Source: CAZDHT01 sp964505325
Lineage (GTDB): Bacteria > Planctomycetota > PUPC01
DNA: 28,800 nucleotides
NCBI GenBank assembly: GCA_964505325.1
Contig: CAZDHT010000041.1
Location: 1 to 28,800, forward strand
Reading direction: 5' to 3'
Shown: one piece after another, positions 16,602-23,429 of the stretch
Layout of the letters: each line of letters opens with the position of its first letter
Numbering within the stretch: position 1 is the first letter of the stretch
Made by a program: the position numbers and the translations under genes
Notes under the pieces: generated by a model
Told to the model about the DNA's origin: nothing
Database searches by the model: none
Seen by the model: the letters and a program-made list of their open reading frames with translations, nothing else

Positions 16602-17438
16602 GTGAAGGACATGCGGCAAGACACCCGATGTGACAGGAAGCAACTGGCGAAGGATCTGGAGGCACTTGGCTTCTCGTCCGAGCGCGGAGGGTACCGGCGC
16701 CATCCGAGCGGCGTGGTCTTCGCTTCTGACGGGCGAAGGCCGCATCTGGAGACCCCGTGCCGTGGAAGGAACACGGACCCGCTGCTGAATCAATTGGGCC
16801 GGCCGGGCTTGTGGAAGGCCGTCAAGGGAGAGAATGGGCGAATCCTCCGGGTGTTCGATCTGCCGCTCGCCGCGATGCGCGATGTGGACGGCCGGACTGA
16901 CCTAGATATTGATGAGGAGATCGTGTCGCCGTTCTACTCGCTGGTGGACTGGGCTCTGAGGACGGCCGACGGCGAGGCCCCGGCCGGCTGGCGCCTTCCG
17001 CCACGCGACGAGCTGGAGGTGCTGATGCCCTCAGAGGCTCTGACCGTGCAGTGCGGGACGGAGGCCCGGCAGGGCGAACTGACCTACGAGCCGAGCTGCC
17101 TGGCTCTGAGGTACGCGCTGGCGCGCAACGTTCGCGAGGACCTCCCCCGGGCTCGCTCGGACTGGCTCCGCGAGGTGCTCCTCTCGGCCCAGAACTACTG
17201 GCAGATGGCGCGCGTGGGATTTGTCGGCGACGCGAGCAACCCCTCCGTTCTGGCCGAGGCCGACCTGACCGGGGTGCCGCACTCGCTGCTCGATAGGGTG
17301 CTGGGAGACGCCCTGGCCGCGCTGAAGTGTCTGGTTCAATGGATCGTCCGGTCGGTGGCCTTCTTGGTGGACCGGAAGAGCAGGTGTGAGGCGTTGGAGG
17401 TATGCGGAATCCGCCCAGAGTTCACAACCGTGTCATGA
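16602..17438 (+). CDS. Unknown protein between E2 and ubiquitin-like gene
   Basis: A 278-residue protein that I do not recognise. GTG 16602 has GGAGAAAG just upstream; ATG 16611 is an alternative three codons later. The N-terminus (QLAKDLEALGF, then YRRHPSGVVFASDG) recalls small basic nucleic-acid-binding hairpin domains such as HicA-like folds, but this is weak. The middle is acidic and mixed. The C-terminal ~90 residues are helical, with Trp/Leu-rich segments (LREVLLSAQNYWQM, then LVQWIVRSVAFLV). There is no signal peptide and no clear catalytic motif. Its place in the tight run RING-E1-E2-X-Ubl1 implies a dedicated role, such as substrate adaptor, scaffold or target. It is the least explained gene in the operon and may be specific to this system. 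Confidence 0.7.
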   Translation: MKDMRQDTRCDRKQLAKDLEALGFSSERGGYRRHPSGVVFASDGRRPHLETPCRGRNTDPLLNQLGRPGLWKAVKGENGRILRVFDLPLAAMRDVDGRTDLDIDEEIVSPFYSLVDWALRTADGEAPAGWRLPPRDELEVLMPSEALTVQCGTEARQGELTYEPSCLALRYALARNVREDLPRARSDWLREVLLSAQNYWQMARVGFVGDASNPSVLAEADLTGVPHSLLDRVLGDALAALKCLVQWIVRSVAFLVDRKSRCEALEVCGIRPEFTTVS

Positions 17439-17442
17439 TGAG

Positions 17443-17451
17443 AGGAGGTGA
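17443..17451 (+). promoter_or_regulatory. Near-ideal Shine-Dalgarno sequence of the Ubl1 gene
   Basis: AGGAGGTGA ends six bases before ATG 17458 and is complementary to the standard 3' end of 16S rRNA over nine bases. It is the strongest ribosome site in the operon, fitting a modifier needed in excess over its enzymes. Confidence 0.75.
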
Positions 17452-17457
17452 TGAAGG

Positions 17458-17727
17458 ATGAGTGAGAACCCGACCCCGGGGACTCTGAGCTTCGAGGTCT
17501 CAGACGTGACGCGCACACGCACGTTCGAGGCCACCGATGTTCAGAGCACCCTACCGGCCGGCGCTGTGGCCAAGTCGATCGCGGCTTCCCTCCAGTTGCC
17601 GGACAACGTGCCCTGGGGCCTGCGCGACGACGTCACGAGCCGATTCCTCGAGGACTCCAAACCGATCGGGGAACAGATCGGCCCGTCGGCGAAAGTGTCG
17701 CTGACCCCAAAAACCCATTTGGGCTAG
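17458..17727 (+). CDS. Ubiquitin-like modifier 1 (beta-grasp), ends in Gly
   Basis: An 89-residue protein. Predicted strands and helix follow the beta-grasp order: LSFEVSDV and RTFEATDV as the first hairpin, AGAVAKSIAASLQLP as the central helix, then short strands around TSRFLEDSKPIGEQI and AKVSLTPKTHLG. The last residue is Gly89 (THLG), so the C-terminus needed for adenylation is present without trimming, unlike ubiquitin precursors. It is not Pup-like: it is longer, not disordered, and lacks the GGQ/GGE ending. It sits directly after the E2 and unknown gene, with a JAMM protease next. Expected role: covalent tag activated by E1-1. The identification rests on size, pattern, C-terminal Gly and context. 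Confidence 0.72.
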   Translation: MSENPTPGTLSFEVSDVTRTRTFEATDVQSTLPAGAVAKSIAASLQLPDNVPWGLRDDVTSRFLEDSKPIGEQIGPSAKVSLTPKTHLG

Positions 17728-17734
17728 TAATGGG

Positions 17735-17797
17735 GCCACGTCGGGGCAAGGCGGAGGTGCGGGGGACTCGGCGCGCCTCCGCCGAAGCCCACGTGGC
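17735..17797 (+). promoter_or_regulatory. Strong stem-loop between Ubl1 and its JAMM protease gene
   Basis: Arms 17735-17757 and 17776-17797 pair in three perfect blocks: GCCACGT with ACGTGGC (7 bp), GGGC with GCCC (4 bp) and GGCGGAGG with CCTCCGCC (8 bp), separated by tiny bulges, with an 18-base loop. Nineteen base pairs so close to the Ubl1 stop could stabilise the Ubl1 message, cause partial termination, or hinder ribosome passage to the protease gene. There is no U-run, so it is not a classical intrinsic terminator. Confidence 0.55.
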
Positions 17798-17816
17798 GTC
17801 TGGAGATCAAGAAGAA

Positions 17817-18953
17817 ATGAAAGAGAACGTCGCTGCGAACGTCCCCACGAACGACCTGGTGGGGTTGGAATCACCGGAGCTCACCGTCGTCGCGAAACTG
17901 GAGCCGGACGGGCCCGGGGTCGAGCGTGAGCCGGTAATGGACGCCGACCTGGTCGACATGCAGAGCGAGATGTGGCTCAACGGCTGTCTTCGGAAGGGGT
18001 ATCCGGACTCGCAGATGGCCGAGATGCCGATGCGCCTGTTGCCCATCTTCAAGGACGGCGAGGGCCGGCGCTGCGCCGGGTTCCAACTCGAAGCAAGAAA
18101 CCCCGGCGGCGAAACGACCTCGAGCCAGTTCGGCATCCAGTCTCTCGGGCACGTGGCGGGCCGCGCGTCGCGGCGGCTTCTGAGTACGGGCGTGCTCAAG
18201 CCGAACGAGCTTTATTACTACGAAGTGATCGCGGAGCAGGGCGACGGCGCGGTCGATCGCCGGCCGATGACCGAGCCCCCCGGCGCCGCCTCGTTCACCC
18301 TAAAGGCCAAGCCCCAGCCCCTGGTCTACCTGACGATGTCCCTGCCGCGGCTCCTCGAACGGGCGAGCGCGGTCGGCCCGGTCGACGGCTGGTGCCCGGT
18401 GTTTTACACCGTCGACGCGTTCACCAAGGCGGAACGGTTCAGCCGGCGCGGCGCGATGATGGATCCGCCCATCGAATCGGGGGGAGTTCTTCTCGGGCCC
18501 ATTTGTTCGTGCCCGGAAACCGGAGAGTTCTTTGTCGTTGTCAATGACGCGCTGGAATTGGCGGAGGCCGAGCAGAACAGCTTCTCCCTGGAGTACTCGA
18601 GCGAGACTTGGGGCCGCATCCTGGCGGCGGTCCGGGCGCGGCAAGCCCACCGTGCGAACCGGGCGGATCGGATTGTAGGTCAATGCCACGGGCACAACTT
18701 CCTGCCGCCACATGACGACCAGCGTTGTGATGAGTGCGATCAGAGGCTCACCTGCACTATGACCAGCGTGTTCGTGTCGGCACAGGACCTGCTGTGGAGC
18801 CGATCCGTATTCGCGCGTCAGCCTTGGACCTTCTGTCACATATTCGGCTTGAACGCGCGCGCGCAGGAAGTGCATGGAATTTTTGGCTTCAGGGGCGGCC
18901 AACTGGTGGAGCGGGGCTTCCACCTGATCGCCGACTTCGAGCCGGAGCAGTAG
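17817..18953 (+). CDS. JAMM/MPN metalloprotease 1, candidate deubiquitinase-like enzyme
   Basis: A 378-residue protein from ATG 17817. An in-frame ATG at 17730 would add 29 residues encoded by the stem-loop and has no ribosome site, so I prefer the later start (GGAG 11 bases upstream). The C-terminal ~180 residues hold a JAMM site: Glu220 in IESGGVLLG, His291-Gly-His293 in CHGHNF, and Ser321-x2-Asp324 in VSAQD. An insertion between HxH and the Ser/Asp pair carries Cys304, Cys307 and Cys313, with Cys290 beside the first His, possibly a second zinc site. The N-terminal ~165 residues form an unrecognised mixed domain (LLPIFKDGEGRRC, then LYYYEVIAEQ). JAMM enzymes cut isopeptide bonds after Gly; here it should remove Ubl1 from targets, since Ubl1 itself needs no maturation. 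Confidence 0.8.
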   Translation: MKENVAANVPTNDLVGLESPELTVVAKLEPDGPGVEREPVMDADLVDMQSEMWLNGCLRKGYPDSQMAEMPMRLLPIFKDGEGRRCAGFQLEARNPGGETTSSQFGIQSLGHVAGRASRRLLSTGVLKPNELYYYEVIAEQGDGAVDRRPMTEPPGAASFTLKAKPQPLVYLTMSLPRLLERASAVGPVDGWCPVFYTVDAFTKAERFSRRGAMMDPPIESGGVLLGPICSCPETGEFFVVVNDALELAEAEQNSFSLEYSSETWGRILAAVRARQAHRANRADRIVGQCHGHNFLPPHDDQRCDECDQRLTCTMTSVFVSAQDLLWSRSVFARQPWTFCHIFGLNARAQEVHGIFGFRGGQLVERGFHLIADFEPEQ

Positions 18954-19018
18954 GACGATGAAGCCGGGAAGGGTCTCTCCCGCACACGAGTCGTAACAGG
19001 AAGAAGAAGGAGACTGAG

Positions 19019-20776
19019 ATGGAAAAGCCGACGCAGGAAAAGATCCACGGGATCGTGAAAACGCTGTTGGACCCGACCGTGCCCGCAGCGCACCGCGAGG
19101 AACTGCTGAAAGAGCTGGCCTTGCTCGATTCTCCGGAAGCGCGGTTGGCGCTGAGGTCGTTCCTGAAGCTGGCGGCCTCGGGCAACAGCAAGCTGGTCTA
19201 CGAGGAGAAACTCAAGGAGCTCCAGGCCAAGCTCCGAGAGCTGGAGGAGGGCGGCCTGCAGTGCGGCACGTTCATCCGAATGCACAAATCGAAGTCCGGG
19301 AACCGCCGCTGCAAGGTCAAGCTGGAGGACGGCAGGTCGCAGTTCCCGATGGTGCCCGACGACGAGCTGGCGGCACACCTGCGCCGGGGCGACAGCGTGA
19401 TGCTGGATGCACAAGCAAAGGTCGTGTTGGACTACGAGCCGATGAATGCGGAGACGGGCGACGAGGCGGTGCTGGAGAGAGGCATCGGCGACGGCCAAGT
19501 TGAGGTCACGGTCCGCGGCGACGACCGGGGCGTGTTCGACGCGTCGCAGGATCTGATCGACGCAGTCGCCAAAGGAGAAGTGGCCCCTGGGCGCCGTCTC
19601 CTGGTCTGCTGTCGCCAGCAGTTCGCCTTCACAGCCCTGCCCCAGGAGGACGGGCTGGCGCATTACCAGTACCTCGACCGCAGCCCGGTGCCCAACGTGA
19701 TCATCGAGCGAGATATCGGCGCTCCGCCGCAGTACATCGACGAGGTGCTGGACATGATCCAGATGGAGATGACCGATCCGTCGCTGCGTCGCACGTACCG
19801 GCTGCCCCGGTTCATGATGCGGCTCTTGATCGGCCCGACAGGCACCGGAAAGACGCTCAGCTTCGACGGCCTCCGGCATGCCGTGTACGACTTGATGAGC
19901 GAGGTCATCGGCGTGTCTGTTGAAGACCTGCCTCCGCGTGTGATGCGGCTGAGAAACGCTCAAGTGCTGAGTATGTGGTTCGGCCAATCCGAGAAGAATC
20001 TGGACAGGTTCTTCTCGGAGGTCGAGCAGCTTGCCTGTGAGCCGTTTGTCGGGGCCGACGGCAAAAAGCACATTCTACCCGTCCTGTGTATCCTCGAGGA
20101 GCTGGACGGTCTCGCGCGGTCGAGGGGTCATGACGCGATATATGACCGCGTGCTCACCACGGTCTTGGAACGCATGGACCCCGGGAGGCAGAGCCTCCAG
20201 GGCAAGCTGATCGTGTTCCTGGCTACCACCAACGTACCAGAGCAGGTCGACACGGCGATACTGCGCCGTATCGGGGGTACGGTGGAACGCTTTGGCCGAC
20301 TGACCCGACGGTCGTTCCAGTTGGTGCTCTCGAAGTGCCTCAACGGCCTGCCGGTCGCGTCCGACAACGGATCCAGCCGGGCCACGCTGCAGCGGAGCAT
20401 CATCCTGAGTCTGTCCGCCTGGCTGTACGGTCCGAACAGCGGCGACAAAGGCCAGGTGGAGATAGCGGTGGCCGGATCGACCATCCCCGAAGTCCGGTAC
20501 CGAAGGGACTTCCTCACCGGAGCGCTCGTCAACCAGGCAGTGCGACAGGCTGCGGAAGAGGCCTGCCGCGAGCATGAGCTTGGCTGCGAGGCCCCTGGGG
20601 TGACCGTTGAGATGCTGAAGCGCTCGTTCCACGATCAGATTGAGGGCATCACGGCCCGGCTGAATCTGCACAACGTACATGAGTACGTCACGCTGCCCGA
20701 GGGGGCTCGAGCGACCCAAGTGCGCAGAATTGAGCAGCCCGGTATCTTCCCATTTGAACTGGCGAGGGCATCATGA
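19019..20776 (+). CDS. Mpa/ARC-like AAA+ unfoldase (proteasomal-ATPase-like)
   Basis: A 585-residue protein with AAGGAG seven bases before ATG 19019. Domain order matches Mpa/ARC: helical start, coiled coil (~56-78, EEKLKELQAKLRELEE), an OB-like domain (~82-140, GTFIRMHKSKSGNRRC and HLRRGDSVMLDAQAKVVLD, close in pattern to the Mpa/ARC OB fold), then AAA. Walker A is GPTGTGKT (272-279), pore-region motif MWFGQSEKNL (319-328), Walker B CILEELD (357-363) with Glu360 in place of the usual Asp and Glu361 as the catalytic Glu, sensor 1 LATTN (401-405), and Arg416/417 as finger candidates. These rings unfold tagged proteins for the 20S proteasome. The C-terminus (ELARAS) lacks the HbYX/YL docking tail, and no 20S genes lie here, so it may work with another protease or as a segregase for Ubl-tagged proteins. 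Confidence 0.83.
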   Translation: MEKPTQEKIHGIVKTLLDPTVPAAHREELLKELALLDSPEARLALRSFLKLAASGNSKLVYEEKLKELQAKLRELEEGGLQCGTFIRMHKSKSGNRRCKVKLEDGRSQFPMVPDDELAAHLRRGDSVMLDAQAKVVLDYEPMNAETGDEAVLERGIGDGQVEVTVRGDDRGVFDASQDLIDAVAKGEVAPGRRLLVCCRQQFAFTALPQEDGLAHYQYLDRSPVPNVIIERDIGAPPQYIDEVLDMIQMEMTDPSLRRTYRLPRFMMRLLIGPTGTGKTLSFDGLRHAVYDLMSEVIGVSVEDLPPRVMRLRNAQVLSMWFGQSEKNLDRFFSEVEQLACEPFVGADGKKHILPVLCILEELDGLARSRGHDAIYDRVLTTVLERMDPGRQSLQGKLIVFLATTNVPEQVDTAILRRIGGTVERFGRLTRRSFQLVLSKCLNGLPVASDNGSSRATLQRSIILSLSAWLYGPNSGDKGQVEIAVAGSTIPEVRYRRDFLTGALVNQAVRQAAEEACREHELGCEAPGVTVEMLKRSFHDQIEGITARLNLHNVHEYVTLPEGARATQVRRIEQPGIFPFELARAS

Positions 20777-22026
20777 ATCAGAAAGACAAAACAAGCCGAA
20801 AGAACCCGAACGAGTACCGCGAGCCACCGATGACGATGACGGCGCGGCGTGCGGCGCTGCAGCAACTTGACGAGCGGCTGGTCACGCTGCTGGGCGAATA
20901 CGGGGTGTCCGTCGAGCCGATCGACAACCCGTACGTGGTGTGTTTCCGCGCCGTGCCTCTGGAGCACTTCAGCAAGCCGAGAACGAATCTGCTGCTTCGG
21001 CGGCTGTCGCCCGTGGGGGGCTCCAGCGCGTATGTGGATGCCGATCTCGAATACACCGGCTCCGACAAGACGCTGATGGAGACGATGACCGGGCGGACAG
21101 CGAGGAACTGGCGGCAGCTTCGCGTTCCCCCCATGAGCGGCCCCACCGGCGACGTCTTCTGCGACGTGCTCGAGCTGCTCCGCTCGCCCATCGCCGAACA
21201 GATCCGCAGCGTGCAAACCGCCCTGGATGAGGGCGGCAAGGGCGCGGACACCCCGAGCCTGGGCCGGATGCTCGATGCGATCGGCGAGATCATTTCGCCG
21301 GAGGAGGCGGCGGAGGCCCACCGCACAAGCTTCCGCAAGGAGCTGGCGACGCGGCTGGCGATCATCACCACCCGCAGCGTGCCGCCGTTCAGCGCGGTGC
21401 TGTGGGGGCGGTCCGGCTGCGGGCTGGATCATGTGATGCTGGCCGCGGCGCATGTGTTGTTCGAGGGCGGGCATCGTTCGCTGGTCGTTCGGGTGTGCAG
21501 CGGCCGGGCCGCCGCCGGCTCCATCTTCCAGGCCGAGGCCGACACGGCCCTTCTGAAACTGCTTTCGGAGGCGGGAGCGCTGGAGGATTGCCTGCTGCTG
21601 CTCCAGGACCTGGACGTGTGCGTGACCGGCTCCCCGGCGAGTCGGTCCCTGCTGTGCAACGCTCTGGATCACGGCCTGCGGCTGTTCGCGACGGTTCAGT
21701 CGGAGGCGGGGCTGGCGCGGTTCGAGGAGGACGAGGCGCTGGCCCGCCGGCTGGCCCCGGTTCGGGTGGATGCGCCGACCTACAAGGCGGTCGCCGAGGC
21801 GCTCCGCGAGCTGGGCAAGGCCAGCCGGGTTGAAGTGGCTCCGGCGGCGATTCAGGCCGTCCTCAGCCGCACTCGGAAACAAGGCGCGGTGGAGCCTGCC
21901 GCTTCGATCAGCCTGTTGAGCGCTGCGATCGCCGAAGTGGCGTGGCGCGGCGGCAAGATAGTCCATCCTGACGACGTGTTGGCCGTTCCGTGTGATGAAT
22001 GGCCCGGTGACAATGAAAAGGAGTGA
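20773..22026 (+). CDS. ClpB/ClpA-like AAA+ pseudo-ATPase
   Basis: A 417-residue protein whose ATG overlaps the stop of the Mpa-like gene by 4 bases, so the two are probably translated together. Residues ~170-350 follow the first AAA domain of ClpA/ClpB in order, but the key residues are lost. Walker A is GRSGCGLD (212-219), where Lys and Thr/Ser are replaced by Leu and Asp. Walker B is LLLLQDLD (274-281), with Gln-Asp in place of Asp-Glu. The downstream ClpB-like stretch (LARFEEDEALARRL, 314-327) still carries the arginine-finger pair. Binding and hydrolysis of ATP are therefore unlikely, while the finger could still serve a neighbouring active subunit. The N-terminal ~165 residues are unrecognised. 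Expected role: inactive partner, adaptor or regulator of the preceding unfoldase. Confidence 0.75.
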   Translation: MNQKDKTSRKNPNEYREPPMTMTARRAALQQLDERLVTLLGEYGVSVEPIDNPYVVCFRAVPLEHFSKPRTNLLLRRLSPVGGSSAYVDADLEYTGSDKTLMETMTGRTARNWRQLRVPPMSGPTGDVFCDVLELLRSPIAEQIRSVQTALDEGGKGADTPSLGRMLDAIGEIISPEEAAEAHRTSFRKELATRLAIITTRSVPPFSAVLWGRSGCGLDHVMLAAAHVLFEGGHRSLVVRVCSGRAAAGSIFQAEADTALLKLLSEAGALEDCLLLLQDLDVCVTGSPASRSLLCNALDHGLRLFATVQSEAGLARFEEDEALARRLAPVRVDAPTYKAVAEALRELGKASRVEVAPAAIQAVLSRTRKQGAVEPAASISLLSAAIAEVAWRGGKIVHPDDVLAVPCDEWPGDNEKE

Positions 22027-22031
22027 GAGCC

Positions 22032-22334
22032 ATGAATGAAAGGATTCGACGACCGCACGAAAGTTTCGGCCCCGCCCCGGGAGGGCCCCGCGACATTCTC
22101 TCCGGCACGGTGGACACGCGGGGCTCGGCGATGGTTTCCCACGGCCCATACAGCGAGACCCTCCCGGTGGGCGGGATGACGGTCTCCGAGATCCGCCGCC
22201 GCTTTCATGACCGGTTCGACATCGACCCGCAGAGCCAGGCGATCATCGACGGCCACGAGGCGGACGACAGCACGAAGGTCCAGCCCGGGCAGCACTTGGG
22301 CTTCATCAGAAAAGCCGGCGAGAAAGGGCGCTGA
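22032..22334 (+). CDS. Ubiquitin-like modifier 2 (MoaD/ThiS/PRTRC-C-like beta-grasp)
   Basis: A 100-residue protein. ATG 22032 has AAGGAG nine bases upstream; a GTG at 22023 is too close to that site. The first ~32 residues are Gly/Pro-rich and probably disordered. Residues ~33-95 are a beta-grasp of the sulfur-carrier/bacterial Ubl type: SHGPYSETLPVGG, helix VSEIRRRFHDRFDI, AIIDGHEADDSTKVQPG, LGFIRKAG. The end is AGEKGR, so one Arg follows Gly99 and must be removed before adenylation, presumably by JAMM-2. Related Ubls in PRTRC- and Bil-like loci often end in a comparable AGxKG motif. It is followed by a GC-rich stem and then the E2-like, JAMM and E1 genes of the second set. Confidence 0.75.
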   Translation: MNERIRRPHESFGPAPGGPRDILSGTVDTRGSAMVSHGPYSETLPVGGMTVSEIRRRFHDRFDIDPQSQAIIDGHEADDSTKVQPGQHLGFIRKAGEKGR

Positions 22335-22351
22335 GCACGTGAGTACGGACA

Positions 22352-22392
22352 GGCGCGGCGGCGCCGCCCCCGGCTCGGGCGTCGGCCGCGCC
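22352..22392 (+). promoter_or_regulatory. GC-rich stem-loop after Ubl2
   Basis: Arms 22352-22365 and 22378-22392 pair as GGCGCGGC with GCCGCGCC and CGCC with GGCG around a 12-base loop, in the 130-base gap before the E2-like gene. It mirrors the stem after Ubl1. In DNA this GC-rich such stems are less surprising. Confidence 0.35.
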
Positions 22393-22464
22393 CGTTCTGA
22401 GTGAGACCGATCATGGCAGGACCTGCGGGGCGACAACCGCGCCTTGTTCGAACAGGAGGCCCCT

Positions 22465-23400
22465 ATGCCCGAGACAGACTTTGCCAAGCTGGCGGAACTC
22501 ATGAAACAGGCGCGAAGCAGGCGCCGGGACATGTCGAGGATTCAGGTGATGGATGAAGTCACGATCAGGGGCGCACAGGTCACTGCGACTTCGCCCGAGG
22601 GCCAGACCGTCGCGATGAGCCTCGAGAAGCTCATCGAGACGATCACGGCAGCGCAAGGGGCGCGCATGAACACAGGCATCGTCCTTCCCGATGGTGTGAA
22701 GGCCGTGAGGTCACAGGGGCGGATCACCATCCTCGTGTACGAGAGGCCGCCCCAGGTGTACAACCTGAAGTGGATCGCCAGCAACTCACCCGCCTCGTTT
22801 GGCAAGAACACGAAATACCGCACGGTGAAGATCGCGTTGCCCTACCTGATCGTGCTGGCGGTGTTCGAGCCCGGCCCCGGCAACCGTCTCATGCTTTCTC
22901 ACCGCAACGAGTGCTTCTTCCGCACGGCTCCTCTCAAAGGGCCGGACGATGAGCTGCTCTATCCGGCGCTCCTGAACTGCTCCAAGTTCAGCCCCCAGGA
23001 TGGACACCCGTTGTCCTGGATCTGCACCGCCAAGCTCGATCCATCGTTCCTACTCACCGTGCACGACGAGAACGCGCGAATTCTGGCGGGGCTCTGGGCT
23101 CTCCTGCGCGAGCTGCTCGAGTCGGGGTACAACAAATCGAGCGAGCATCATGAAGAATCGAGCTGGTTTACAGAGACCGTGAACGCCAACGTCGACCGCC
23201 GGATCACCTCGGTCGAGGCCTGGGAGAAGGCAACCCGGCGGGATCGCTGTTTCGCGATCGAAGTTCCGTGGCTGAAAACCGGAATGACCCTCAAGCAGGT
23301 CACGGATCGGATCTTCCAAAACGCGCGCGCCGTTCAGCCGAAGGTGACCTCGGCGAGCGACATCGCCCGGATTCTGTTCAACCACGCCATCGCGCACTGA
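22465..23400 (+). CDS. E2-like protein 2 (Prok-E2_D / PRTRC protein B-like)
   Basis: A 311-residue protein from ATG 22465, with AGGAGG just upstream. Residues ~95-215 fit the prokaryotic E2 family D/PRTRC protein B layout: a long beta-rich region (TVKIALPYLIVLAVFE, MLSHRNECFFRTAPLKG), then LLYPALLNCSKF and, after a turn, SWICTAKLD. Asn171 would match the N of the E2 HPN-like motif and Cys187 the catalytic cysteine; Cys172 is a second candidate. Family members lie beside ThiF-type E1, JAMM and Ubl genes and are thought to conjugate the Ubl, though for PRTRC-B this is little tested. The N-terminal ~70 residues are a helical extension. Placement between Ubl2 and JAMM-2/E1-2 supports the assignment more than the sequence alone. 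Confidence 0.65.
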   Translation: MPETDFAKLAELMKQARSRRRDMSRIQVMDEVTIRGAQVTATSPEGQTVAMSLEKLIETITAAQGARMNTGIVLPDGVKAVRSQGRITILVYERPPQVYNLKWIASNSPASFGKNTKYRTVKIALPYLIVLAVFEPGPGNRLMLSHRNECFFRTAPLKGPDDELLYPALLNCSKFSPQDGHPLSWICTAKLDPSFLLTVHDENARILAGLWALLRELLESGYNKSSEHHEESSWFTETVNANVDRRITSVEAWEKATRRDRCFAIEVPWLKTGMTLKQVTDRIFQNARAVQPKVTSASDIARILFNHAIAH

Positions 23401-23429
23401 ACGCTTGGCCCGGATGTGAGGAGCGTCTG

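Noticed and set aside
17458..17727. Pup or UBact-type modifier
   Set aside because: Wrong length and ending (no GGQ/GGE), ordered beta-grasp pattern, and E1/E2 enzymes instead of a PafA-type ligase.
17730..17816. Upstream in-frame ATG extending JAMM-1 by 29 residues
   Set aside because: No ribosome site, and the added codons are made of a 19-bp stem-loop with an Arg/Gly/Ala-rich translation.
18958..18996. A 12-codon ATG frame between JAMM-1 and the Mpa-like gene
   Set aside because: Too short, and no ribosome site separate from the end of the previous gene.
22339..22404. A 21-codon GTG frame after Ubl2
   Set aside because: It coincides with the GC-rich stem and has no ribosome site.
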